Of a DNA stretch of 52,563 bases, positions 1 to 8,053 are shown one piece after another (positions within the stretch are counted from its first letter, which is position 1; every line of letters starts with the position of its first letter). Position numbers and translations under genes: made by a program. The stretch covers positions 1-52,563 of the forward strand of contig JALOOX010000002.1 in the NCBI GenBank assembly GCA_025454175.1, given 5' to 3'. Under the pieces are notes generated by a model. It worked only from the letters and a program-made list of their open reading frames with translations, was not told where the DNA came from and searched no databases. The DNA comes from Syntrophobacteraceae bacterium (lineage in GTDB: Bacteria > Desulfobacterota > Syntrophobacteria > Syntrophobacterales > Syntrophobacteraceae).

Positions 1-125
1 CGTACTAATGCCTCTGCGTGGCTTTCGAAAGTTGTCTGTCTGCCCTGACGATCATGGCGAGAATTTCTTGCATCCCGCAGTCAAAGACGGTGGCTCGGGG
101 AGAGACGAGGGAGGGGTCGAAACCC

Positions 126-458
126 ATGACTGGCATATCCGTGGTCTTCGTAACAGTCGGCAAGGAGGAGGAAGGGCTCGAGATCAGCCGGACGCTGGTC
201 CGGGAGAAGCTCGTCGCGTGTGTGAACATGATCGCCGGAGTGCGTTCGATTTACTGGTGGAAGGACGAGGTCTGCGACGATCGGGAATGGCTTCTGATCA
301 TGAAGACGCGCAGCGCCCTTGTGCCTGCCCTGCAGAGTCGGATTAAGGCTCTCCACAGCTACGAGGTTCCCGAAATCATAGCCTTTCCCATTGAGCAGGG
401 GCTGCCGGCCTATCTCGAATGGGTCCTGGAGAGCACCGTAAGCCGGGGAGATGCATGA
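126..458 (+). CDS. cutA: CutA divalent-cation tolerance protein
   Basis: A 110-residue protein matching the CutA1 family, small cytoplasmic trimers linked to divalent-metal tolerance. Family hallmarks are visible: the N-terminal strand ISVVFVTVG, the helix with LVREKLVACVNMI (conserved Ala-Cys-Val-Asn), the SIYWWKDEV strand, and the final YLEWV segment. The frame is open further upstream, but the ATG at 126 is preceded by a GAGGGAGG ribosome site and begins exactly where family members begin. Its 3' end overlaps the next small frame by 8 bases. The exact biochemical role of CutA is poorly known in general; the family assignment is firm. Confidence 0.93.
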   Translation: MTGISVVFVTVGKEEEGLEISRTLVREKLVACVNMIAGVRSIYWWKDEVCDDREWLLIMKTRSALVPALQSRIKALHSYEVPEIIAFPIEQGLPAYLEWVLESTVSRGDA

Positions 459-618
459 GGAACCTGGCTTCGTTCTGAGCATAAACTACAAGATGGGTCA
501 GTGGTTCATGGGCGCCAATGTCAAATATCAGTTCACCGACTATATCGACATAGCCGCCTTCAGAGATATCAGGGCATCCAATTTCAGAGTGGGTGCTCAA
601 GTTGGGTTCATGTTCTAG
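451..618 (+). pseudogene. 3' remnant of an outer-membrane beta-barrel protein gene
   Basis: A 55-codon frame starts inside the end of cutA. Its product has alternating polar and hydrophobic residues in three short strands (FVLSINYKMG, QWFMGANVKYQFTDYIDIA, NFRVGAQVGFMF) and ends in a C-terminal phenylalanine. That is the signature by which BAM recognises the last strand of outer-membrane barrels. No signal peptide or upstream barrel is present, and an in-frame stop lies just before the ATG, so this looks like the tail of a gene whose 5' part was lost when cutA came to lie next to it. It could instead be an expressed short peptide. No terminator is visible before the convergent hisD. Confidence 0.5.
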
Positions 619-636
619 TCAATTTTCAGCCCGAAG

Positions 637-1950
637 CTAATTGCCGCGCTTATCCATGCGGATGCGCACCGAGGCGGCGTGGGCCTCGAGCCCTTCCAGT
701 TCGGCCAGCCGGACGATGGATGCCGCATCCCGGTTCAGGGCCTCGCGAGAGTAGGCTATGACGCTGGTCCGCTTGAGGAAGCTCTCCACGCCCAGGGCCG
801 ACGAGAATCGAGCGGTGCCCGCCGTGGGCAGGACATGGTTTGGCCCGGCAAAATAATCCCCGACCGCCTCCGGGGTGAGCTCACCCATGAACACCGCCCC
901 GGCGTTCCTGACCTTTCCCAGCAGGGCCAGGGGCTCCCGGACCTGGAGCTCCAGGTGCTCGGGGGCAAGCCGGTTGGCCAGCTCGATTCCTTGTTCAAGA
1001 TTCTCCACCAGAAACGCGGCCCCATAATTCTCGATGGCCCGGGAGGCGATCTCACTCCGGGGGAGCTTGACCATCTGTTCCCGGAGGGCTCCATCAACCC
1101 GCCCAACCAAGGTCGCATCGGTGGTGATGAGGATGGCGCTGGCCATGGGGTCGTGCTCGGCCTGGCTCAGGAGGTCCGCCGCGATGTACTCGGGCCTGGC
1201 CGAATCGTCCGCCACGACCAGGATCTCGCTGGGACCAGCCAGCATGTCGATTCCCACCATTCCAGACACAAGTTTTTTGGCCAGAGTCACATAGATGTTC
1301 CCCGGTCCGACAATGACATCAACACGACTGACGGAGCCGGTTCCGAACGCCAGGGCCGCGATGGCCCAGGCGCTTCCAATCTTGTGTATGCGGTGGATCC
1401 CTACCTCGCTGGCAGCGACGAGAAGGCAGGGATTGATGCTCCCGTCGCGCCGCGGCGGGGTGACCAGGGCCAGGTCGGGGACTCCGGCGATGCGCGCGGG
1501 GAGTCCATTCATGAGCACCGATGAAATCAGAGGGGTCTCCCCCCCCTTTCCTCCCGGAACGTAGAGGCCGGCCGAAGCCACCGGTCTCACCATCTGACCC
1601 AGAAAGGTCCCGTCGGGGCACGTGGTGAAATAGGAAGTCCTGAGCTGGTGGCGGTGGAAGGCATCGATGTTGGCGGCCGCCGTCCTCACCATGAGGAGGA
1701 AGTCCTCGTCGACGGCATCATAGGCCCGTCGGATCTCCGCTTCGGTCACGGTCAGATCGCTCGGGGCCAGTTCCGGAGCGTCGAACTGGCGCGTGTATCG
1801 AAGCAGCGCCTCATCACCCTCCGCTCTGACGGCTTCCAGGATCTCCATGACCCGCGTTTCGATCTTCGCGTCCGCGCCGATTCTTCGACTGCCGATCTGC
1901 TCGATCCTTGCCTCGGCTTCATCTGAAGGATAGGGGAGTATTTTCAGCAA
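637..1950 (-). CDS. hisD: Histidinol dehydrogenase
   Basis: HisD, 437 residues, the usual full length. It oxidises L-histidinol to L-histidine in two NAD-dependent steps in the cytoplasm. Family motifs seen are [12 protein letters not shown] (about residues 210-225), the EHLEL segment around residue 320 and [17 protein letters not shown] (about 365-385), which carry zinc and substrate ligands in the family. Translation starts at a TTG at 1950: the sequence before it carries GGAGGTG at good spacing, inside the last codons of rlpA, so the two genes are probably translationally coupled. It is the last gene of the hisS-aspS-Re-citrate synthase-rlpA-hisD operon; no other his biosynthesis gene is nearby. 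Confidence 0.96.
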   Translation of the reverse strand: MLKILPYPSDEAEARIEQIGSRRIGADAKIETRVMEILEAVRAEGDEALLRYTRQFDAPELAPSDLTVTEAEIRRAYDAVDEDFLLMVRTAAANIDAFHRHQLRTSYFTTCPDGTFLGQMVRPVASAGLYVPGGKGGETPLISSVLMNGLPARIAGVPDLALVTPPRRDGSINPCLLVAASEVGIHRIHKIGSAWAIAALAFGTGSVSRVDVIVGPGNIYVTLAKKLVSGMVGIDMLAGPSEILVVADDSARPEYIAADLLSQAEHDPMASAILITTDATLVGRVDGALREQMVKLPRSEIASRAIENYGAAFLVENLEQGIELANRLAPEHLELQVREPLALLGKVRNAGAVFMGELTPEAVGDYFAGPNHVLPTAGTARFSSALGVESFLKRTSVIAYSREALNRDAASIVRLAELEGLEAHAASVRIRMDKRGN

Positions 1951-1951
1951 A

Positions 1952-2761
1952 TCACTTCACCTCCATGGCCACGACAAAAGCGTCTCCAAAACCCCGGACC
2001 CTCAGGCGCTCCAGCTCCTGCCGCGCCAGGATGAGATCCTGGTAGGCTCCCACCTGGACGCGATACAGGGTCATGCCACCGTGATTCGACGGCGAGACCT
2101 GAATCTGGTTGAAGCCCTGGACCATCTGGGACTTCAATCGCAGGGCGTTCTGCTGCTCCTTGAACGCGCCGATCTGGATGGTGAACGACCCGTAACGGAA
2201 AGATGGAACGGGGTCGACCTTCCAGTAAGCGTTGTGTCCGACCATCTGCTGGGTCGCCACCTGCACGGCTTCCACCCGGACCTTGCCAACCCCGCTCTTG
2301 AACGTTCCAAGCTCCTGGGATGCACGGCATGACAGATCGATGATGCGTCCCGCCACGAACGGCCCGCGATCGTTGACCCGAAGGATGATGGAGCCGCCCG
2401 TCTGAAGATTGGTGACCTTGACGTGGGTTCCAAGGGGCAGCGTTTTATGAGCCGCCGTCATGGCCCACATGTCGTAAGGCTCGCCGCAAGAGGTGGGCTT
2501 GCCGTGAAAATCCGATCCGTACCAACTGGCGAGACCTTCCTCCACATAGCCTTCGGCGGATGGGATGGGATAATACCAGGTGCCCTTGACCTGATAGGGG
2601 CGCTGAGTCCGCAGCATGGGCTGGGTTGGATGGGACGTGGGCGGCTGAGTCGGCTCCGTGGCGCATCCCGCGAAAAAGATGCAGATCAGCATGCCGACCC
2701 CAAGGGCGCCGCCTGTCTTCCGAACCGCCGTTCGTGGATTCCACCCGTCAGGTTTCCCCAT
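1952..2761 (-). CDS. rlpA: RlpA-type septal lytic transglycosylase lipoprotein
   Basis: RlpA-family outer-membrane lipoprotein of 269 residues that cleaves denuded peptidoglycan at the division septum. The N-terminus has a hydrophobic segment ending in a lipobox (FFAGC), then a Thr/Pro-rich linker. A double-psi beta-barrel follows (GLASWYGSDF through VNDRGPF), with the His of AAHKTLPLGT and the Asp of NDRGPF that are catalytic in characterised RlpA. A C-terminal SPOR domain (YGSFTIQIGAF to the end) would bind septal glycan. The ATG at 2761 overlaps the stop of the upstream citrate-synthase-like gene by 14 bases and has GGAG just before it. Confidence 0.9.
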   Translation of the reverse strand: MGKPDGWNPRTAVRKTGGALGVGMLICIFFAGCATEPTQPPTSHPTQPMLRTQRPYQVKGTWYYPIPSAEGYVEEGLASWYGSDFHGKPTSCGEPYDMWAMTAAHKTLPLGTHVKVTNLQTGGSIILRVNDRGPFVAGRIIDLSCRASQELGTFKSGVGKVRVEAVQVATQQMVGHNAYWKVDPVPSFRYGSFTIQIGAFKEQQNALRLKSQMVQGFNQIQVSPSNHGGMTLYRVQVGAYQDLILARQELERLRVRGFGDAFVVAMEVK

Positions 2762-4577
2762 TCTGCTCCATCTTGGCCAGGTCTTCAAAGCGCATGTCGA
2801 TGCCGAGAATGCCGATGATCTCGTCGGACTCGTCCCGTATGGGGGCCGAAACCGTGATGCAGAGTGCTCCCGTGTATCTCGAGGAGTAGAAGTCCGTCAC
2901 GTGGACCTTGCCGTCCTTCATGGGCTCGATAAACCAGGGCCGGTCCGAGAGATCCTCGCCCACCTTGGCGCTCTCATACTTGGACTTGTCCACGATGTGC
3001 GTAATGTTCCGCGTGGTCTTTCGGCCTTCGCGATCCGTGATGTAGATGTACTGGATGAAGGGATTGAGGTCCAGCAGCGTCTGAAGGAGCGGCTCCTGCC
3101 TTGCCGGCTCCATGCTCTTGATCATCTCGCTCTCAACGACTTCCTCCACCAGGTGGGCGGCGAGGGCGCGGGCCCTCTGCTTCAGCCGGTCGAATTCGCT
3201 CACGAAGTACTCGGGCAGGTACCGCCGGGCCCAGCGCTCGAGCTCCTCGTTGGAGATGGAGGTGTTGCGCCCCTGTTCGTACTCATGCATGACCCGCTTG
3301 TGCATCTTCATGATGCCCGGGTGCCGCTTGTCCAGGCGGCGATCCCCCTCGAGCTTCAGCCTGGTGTTGACCCAGTAGGCGACGCTGGCCACCCCGGATT
3401 TGTCGGCGATGATGATGCTGATGGGCCGTTTGAGCAGCTTGGACGTGTCGAAGATGTTGTAGATTTCCTCGTCCTTGACGATCCCGTCCGCATGGATCCC
3501 GGCCCGGGTGGCGTTGAACTCCTCGCCCGCAAACGGGTAGTTGGGGGGAATCCGGTAGCCGAGCTCCGACTCGAAATACTCGGCCATGTCCGTGATGGCG
3601 GTGGTGTCGATGCCGTGGTCCCCGCCCCTCAACCCGATGTACTCGATGATCAAACCCTCGACGGGGGCGTTCCCCGTCCGCTCGCCGAATCCGAGGAGGG
3701 TGCCGTTGGCCCCGGCGCACCCGTAGAGCCACGCCGAGGCGGCGTTGACGAGCACCTTGTGGAAGTCGTTGTGGCCGTGCCACTCGAGCAGACGTCCCGG
3801 CACGCCCGCATCGTCGATGAACGCCCGCACCAGCTTCGGAACACTGCGGGGCAGGGCCGCGCCCGGATAGGTGATCCCGAACCCCAGGGTGTCGCAGAGC
3901 CGGATCTTGATGTCCACGCCGCTCTCTTCCCGCAGCTTCATGAGCTCGATGGCGAAGGGGATGCAAAGGCCGTAGATGTCGGCCCGGGTGATATCCTCGA
4001 AATGGCAGCGAGGCCTGATCCCCTTTTCCAATGCCGCGCGTGCAATGCTCAGGTATTTGTTGAGGGCTCCGGCGCGGTCCAGCTTGAGCTTGTTGAAGAC
4101 ATGGTAATCGGAGACCGAGGTCAGAATGCCCGTCTCCTGGAGCCCCGCTTCGGCCACCAGCTGCAGGTCCTGTTGAACGGCACGGATCCAGCCGGTGATC
4201 TCGGGGTATCGGTAGCCCTTGGCCCTGCACTTGTCGAGGGCTTCGCGGTCCTTGTCCGTGTACAGAAAGAACTCGGACTGCCGCACCACGCCTCGGGGGC
4301 CGGCCAGCCGATGGAGAAAATCGAATATGGTCTCGATCTGCCTGACCGTGTACGGAGGCCTCGCCTGCTGCCCATCCCGAAAGGTGGTGTCGGTTATGAA
4401 TATATCATCGGCGGGATCGATGGGCTGAATCTTGTGGTCGAAATCGATGCGCGGCACCTCATCGTAAGGGAAGATTTCCCGCATGAGGTTCGGCTCGCTG
4501 ATCTCGACCAGGCGATGCTGCCAGTGTCTCGAATGTTCGTGCTCCAAAACTCGCTTTTCGGGATTCCACCGGGCCAT
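2748..4577 (-). CDS. Re-citrate-synthase-like DRE-TIM metallolyase with C-terminal Cache-like domain
   Basis: A 609-residue protein. Residues about 50-450 form a DRE-TIM (HMG-CoA lyase-like) metallolyase: TDTTFRDGQQ (Arg67 and Asp68 of the family motif) and the HGHND metal-ligand motif at about 267-271. From memory, the segments RQSEFFLYTDKD, TGWIRA and TGILTSVSDYH are close to Clostridium kluyveri Re-citrate synthase, so I favour condensation of acetyl-CoA with oxaloacetate; homocitrate or isopropylmalate synthesis are alternatives. The last ~130 residues look like half of a Cache/PDC sensor: YIYITDREG, DLSDRPWF, TDFYSS, CITVSAPIRDE and GILGIDM. No membrane segment or signal peptide is present, so this normally extracytoplasmic fold would be cytosolic. 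The start at 4577 has AAGGAG upstream, 4 bases after the aspS stop. Confidence 0.85.
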   Translation of the reverse strand: MARWNPEKRVLEHEHSRHWQHRLVEISEPNLMREIFPYDEVPRIDFDHKIQPIDPADDIFITDTTFRDGQQARPPYTVRQIETIFDFLHRLAGPRGVVRQSEFFLYTDKDREALDKCRAKGYRYPEITGWIRAVQQDLQLVAEAGLQETGILTSVSDYHVFNKLKLDRAGALNKYLSIARAALEKGIRPRCHFEDITRADIYGLCIPFAIELMKLREESGVDIKIRLCDTLGFGITYPGAALPRSVPKLVRAFIDDAGVPGRLLEWHGHNDFHKVLVNAASAWLYGCAGANGTLLGFGERTGNAPVEGLIIEYIGLRGGDHGIDTTAITDMAEYFESELGYRIPPNYPFAGEEFNATRAGIHADGIVKDEEIYNIFDTSKLLKRPISIIIADKSGVASVAYWVNTRLKLEGDRRLDKRHPGIMKMHKRVMHEYEQGRNTSISNEELERWARRYLPEYFVSEFDRLKQRARALAAHLVEEVVESEMIKSMEPARQEPLLQTLLDLNPFIQYIYITDREGRKTTRNITHIVDKSKYESAKVGEDLSDRPWFIEPMKDGKVHVTDFYSSRYTGALCITVSAPIRDESDEIIGILGIDMRFEDLAKMEQNGET

Positions 4578-4581
4578 GGCC

Positions 4582-6423
4582 TCAACTCCTTCGTTCTTTC
4601 TCCACTCTGACACAGAGCTCGAGAAGCTGTCGAATCTCGGGCTCCGCCGGCGCGCCGCTCAACAGGCACGTGGCCTTCTGGGTTTTGGGGAAGGCAATGA
4701 CCTCCCGGATGGAGCTCAAGCCGCCCAGCAGCATGATGAGTCGGTCAAAACCGAAGGCGATTCCTCCGTGGGGAGGCGCCCCGAGCTGCAGGGCCTCGAG
4801 CAGGAATCCAAATTTGTCCACGGCTTCTTCCTCGCCAATGCCGAGTGCCCCGAAGACCCGTTTCTGTATGTCCTGGCGGTGAATACGGATGCTGCCGCCT
4901 CCAATCTCGGTTCCATTCAGGACCAGGTCGTAGGCGCGGCTGCGCACGCGCTCGGGCTGCGACTCCAGAAAATCCATGTCCTCCTCGAGGGGCGCCGTGA
5001 AAGGATGATGAACCGAAGCGTAGCGCTTCTCCTCGTGGTCCCACTCCAGGAGAGGAAAGCGAGTGACCCAGACGAATTCAAACCGGCTCGCATCGACCAA
5101 CCCCAACTGCTGCCCCAAACGCACCCTCAGGTTCGCCAAAGCGTCGTGCACGATCTTGGGCTGGTCCGCCATGAAAAGCAGGAGATCTCCCGTCTGGAGC
5201 CCCATACGTTCAGCCAATCGGCCCTGCACACCCTCTGAAAGGAACTTGGTGACGGGCGACTGCCAGCCGTCGGGCTGGATCTTGATCCAGGCCATTCCCT
5301 GGGCGCCGAAGACCTTCACGTATTCGATGAGGTCATCGAGCTCCTTGCGGGACAGCCTGCCGCCATCCGGGACCCGGATGGCCTTCACGATGCCCCCGCG
5401 CTCCACAGCCTGCCTGAACACCCGGAAATCCGAATCCGCCACGATGTCCGTAACGTTCACCAGATATAACTCATACCTCAGGTCCGGTCGATCGGTTCCA
5501 AACCGGTCCATGGCCTCGGAATAGGGCAGGTGGGCGAAGGGCAGGGCGAGCTCGATTCCGAGCAGCTCCCGAAAGAGAAGGCCGATCCAGCCTTCGATGA
5601 GCGCGTAGATCTGCTCCTCGCGAACAAAGGACAGCTCGAGGTCCACCTGGGTGAACTCCGGCTGGCGGTCCGCGCGGAGGTCCTCGTCCCGGAAGCACTT
5701 GACAATCTGGAAATAACGCTCGAACCCCGCCACCATGAGGAGCTGCTTGAACAGCTGGGGCGACTGGGGCAGGGCGAAGAACTTGCCCTGATTGACCCGG
5801 CTGGGAACCAGATAGTCCCTGGCTCCCTCGGGGGTGCTCCGGGTCAGGACGGGAGTCTCGACTTCGATGAAGCCGCACTCCGAAAAATAGTTGCGCGTCA
5901 ACTGGGCGGCCCGGTGCCGGAGAATGAGGTTCCTGAACATCGAGGGTCGGCGAAGATCCAGGTATCGGTAACGGAGGCGGACATTTTCGCTGGTGTCGAG
6001 ATCGTCTTCGATGAGAAAAGGCGGCGTGGCCGAAGCATTGAGAATCCTGAGCTCACGGACAATGACCTCGATCCCGCCGGTCTGGAGCTTTGGGTTGGTC
6101 ATTCCTTCGGGGCGGGAGCGCACCATTCCCTCGACGGCGATGACGAACTCGCTCCGCAGGGCGTGAGCCCGCTCATGGGCGGAGGCGTCCTGCTGAGGGT
6201 CGAACACCACCTGGGTGATCCCCATGCGGTCTCTCAGGTCCACGAAAATGAGACCGCCGTGGTCCCTGCGGCGCTGAACCCAGCCCATGAGGATGACCGA
6301 ATCCCCGATATTCGAAGGTCCAAGGCTGTTGCAGTCGTGACTCTTCTGCCAGTCCCCGAGAACATCCAGGGCAACGCTCTCGGAGAGCTGTGTTTCCGAC
6401 TGAGCTTCTGAGTGATTCTCCAC
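4582..6423 (-). CDS. aspS: Aspartyl-tRNA synthetase
   Basis: Bacterial-type AspRS, 613 residues, a class II synthetase that charges tRNA-Asp. Visible are the N-terminal OB-fold anticodon-binding domain (VILMGWVQRRRDHGGLIFVDLRD), motif 2 (FRDEDLRADRQPEFTQVDLE), the GAD-type insertion, and motif 3 (GIAFGFDRLIMLL). Translation begins with GTG at 6423 behind AGGAG. It follows hisS by 57 bases and runs directly into the citrate-synthase-like gene. Whether it also mis-charges tRNA-Asn (non-discriminating type) cannot be decided from this window. Confidence 0.97.
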   Translation of the reverse strand: MENHSEAQSETQLSESVALDVLGDWQKSHDCNSLGPSNIGDSVILMGWVQRRRDHGGLIFVDLRDRMGITQVVFDPQQDASAHERAHALRSEFVIAVEGMVRSRPEGMTNPKLQTGGIEVIVRELRILNASATPPFLIEDDLDTSENVRLRYRYLDLRRPSMFRNLILRHRAAQLTRNYFSECGFIEVETPVLTRSTPEGARDYLVPSRVNQGKFFALPQSPQLFKQLLMVAGFERYFQIVKCFRDEDLRADRQPEFTQVDLELSFVREEQIYALIEGWIGLLFRELLGIELALPFAHLPYSEAMDRFGTDRPDLRYELYLVNVTDIVADSDFRVFRQAVERGGIVKAIRVPDGGRLSRKELDDLIEYVKVFGAQGMAWIKIQPDGWQSPVTKFLSEGVQGRLAERMGLQTGDLLLFMADQPKIVHDALANLRVRLGQQLGLVDASRFEFVWVTRFPLLEWDHEEKRYASVHHPFTAPLEEDMDFLESQPERVRSRAYDLVLNGTEIGGGSIRIHRQDIQKRVFGALGIGEEEAVDKFGFLLEALQLGAPPHGGIAFGFDRLIMLLGGLSSIREVIAFPKTQKATCLLSGAPAEPEIRQLLELCVRVEKERRS

Positions 6424-6480
6424 TGGTTTGACGCTCCTGTATCGATGGCGTTAATCGAAGTTGGGGGTGGACCACTGTCC

Positions 6481-7749
6481 TCAAGCCGCGCTGATCATGA
6501 GCTGTTTCAGCTGAGCCGGTGCATCGCTCAGCGGCAGCACGCTCTGAGTCTTTTCCTGCATGTCCCGAAGCTGAGCCTGGTTCCTCTCGATTTCATCGTC
6601 GCCCAGGATCAGCACGTATCGGGAGCCCAGCTTGTCGGCGCGGCGCATCTGGCTCTTGAGACTCCGCCTTTCGTAGTCCAGCTCGACTTCCAGGCCGAGC
6701 TCTCGAATCTCCTGGCTGAGCAGAAACCCGCGGTGGCGCGCCCTTTCACCCAAAACGGCGATGAAAACGGGCGGCACGCCCACCGGAGCCGGCTGCTCCT
6801 GCTGAAGGAGCAGTATGAGCCGCTCCATTCCGATGGCGAAGCCGATTCCGGGAACATCGGGTCCGCCGAGGTCCCGAACCAGCCCGTCGTAACGTCCTCC
6901 TCCGCCCACGGCATTCTGAGCCCCCAGGCGGTCGGTGATGATCTCGAAGGTGGTCCTCGTGTAATAGTCCAGGCCCCGCACCATCCGCGGGTTGATGACG
7001 TAAGGGGTCCGCAGGTCCTCAAGGTAACCTTTGACGCGGCTGAAATGCTCGGCGCAATGGCCGCAGATGGAGTCGAGCAGGAGAGGGGCCTCGGCCAGGA
7101 CAGCCTGGCACCGATCCACCTTGCAGTCGAAGGTTCGAAGCGGGTTGGTGTGTCGACGCCGCTGGCAGTCGGGGCACAACCGGCCCACGTTTTGTTCGAG
7201 GAATGCCGTCAACCGTTCGCGAAAGACCGGCCGGCATTCCGTGCAGCCGAGAGAGTTGATGTGGAGGACCACGGCGGTAAGACCGAGCTTGCGCAGGAGC
7301 AGCCCAAGCATGTACATCACCTCGGCGTCGAGCATCGGATCCTCCACCCCGAAGGCTTCGGCATCGATCTGGTGAAACTGGCGATAGCGCCCCTTCTGAG
7401 GCCGCTCGTGCCGAAACATGGGGCCGATGGCGTAGAACTTCCGCGCCAGGGGGTCGGCCTGAAGATTGTGCTGGATGAACGCGCGAACGATGGATGCCGT
7501 GGCCTCGGGCCGCAGCGCCAGCCACTCTCCCCTGCTGTCCGCGATGGTGTACATCTCCTTCTCGACGATGTCCGTGCTTTCGCCGATGCTTCGAGCGAAG
7601 AGCTCCAGTTTTTCGAGGACGGGGGTCCTGATTTCACGGTATCCGAACCGCTCGAAGAGCTTGCGGGTGGTCGATTCCACGAACTGCCACCACCCGATCT
7701 GGTCGGGAAGTATGTCGTTCATGCCTTTGACGGCCTGGATATTTTCCAT
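6481..7749 (-). CDS. hisS: Histidyl-tRNA synthetase
   Basis: HisRS, 422 residues, class II synthetase. The start is typical (VKGMNDILPDQ), followed by class II motif 1, motif 2 (GPMFRHERPQKGRYRQFHQ), the histidine-specific motifs (MVRGLDYYTRTTFE) and motif 3 (GIGFAIGMERLILLL), then a C-terminal anticodon-binding domain. The ATG at 7749 has GAGGAG upstream. It is the first gene of the minus-strand operon that ends with hisD, and a sigma-70-like promoter lies at 7804-7832. Confidence 0.97.
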   Translation of the reverse strand: MENIQAVKGMNDILPDQIGWWQFVESTTRKLFERFGYREIRTPVLEKLELFARSIGESTDIVEKEMYTIADSRGEWLALRPEATASIVRAFIQHNLQADPLARKFYAIGPMFRHERPQKGRYRQFHQIDAEAFGVEDPMLDAEVMYMLGLLLRKLGLTAVVLHINSLGCTECRPVFRERLTAFLEQNVGRLCPDCQRRRHTNPLRTFDCKVDRCQAVLAEAPLLLDSICGHCAEHFSRVKGYLEDLRTPYVINPRMVRGLDYYTRTTFEIITDRLGAQNAVGGGGRYDGLVRDLGGPDVPGIGFAIGMERLILLLQQEQPAPVGVPPVFIAVLGERARHRGFLLSQEIRELGLEVELDYERRSLKSQMRRADKLGSRYVLILGDDEIERNQAQLRDMQEKTQSVLPLSDAPAQLKQLMISAA

Positions 7750-7803
7750 TGGCTCCTCGCAGAAAAACCCCTATATGACGTTCCGATTCAGCCGAAAAGC
7801 AAT

Positions 7804-7832
7804 TGTCTAGGAAACGGTTGCCTAAAAGTCAA
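7804..7832 (-). promoter_or_regulatory. Sigma-70-type promoter for the hisS operon
   Basis: On the minus strand TTGACT (7832-7827), a 17-base spacer and TAGACA (7809-7804) lie about 55 bases before the hisS start codon. The -35 match is strong, the -10 moderate. The rest of the 7750-8053 gap between the divergent genes holds no further gene or clear structure that I can see. Confidence 0.5.
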
Positions 7833-8053
7833 GGACAACATCCGGCGCTCATGCTTCAGGTCCGATTCGAAGGGTCTTCACAGGGATCGTCCCCGATCGA
7901 GCTTTGATTCAAGCGGGAGGATGAGTTAATTAGAATGAGTGAGACCGTGCGGCGGGTCGAAACCATGCCTGTTCACATCGAGACTTGATCGGGAGTGAAT
8001 TCGGATCAGCCCCGGCCATTCCGCCATTGGCTTCCACAAGGAATCTGTGCTCC

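Noticed and set aside
2658..4610. A 650-codon open frame on the plus strand opposite the citrate-synthase-like gene
   Set aside because: Antisense shadow of a codon-biased gene; composition and lack of motifs argue against coding.
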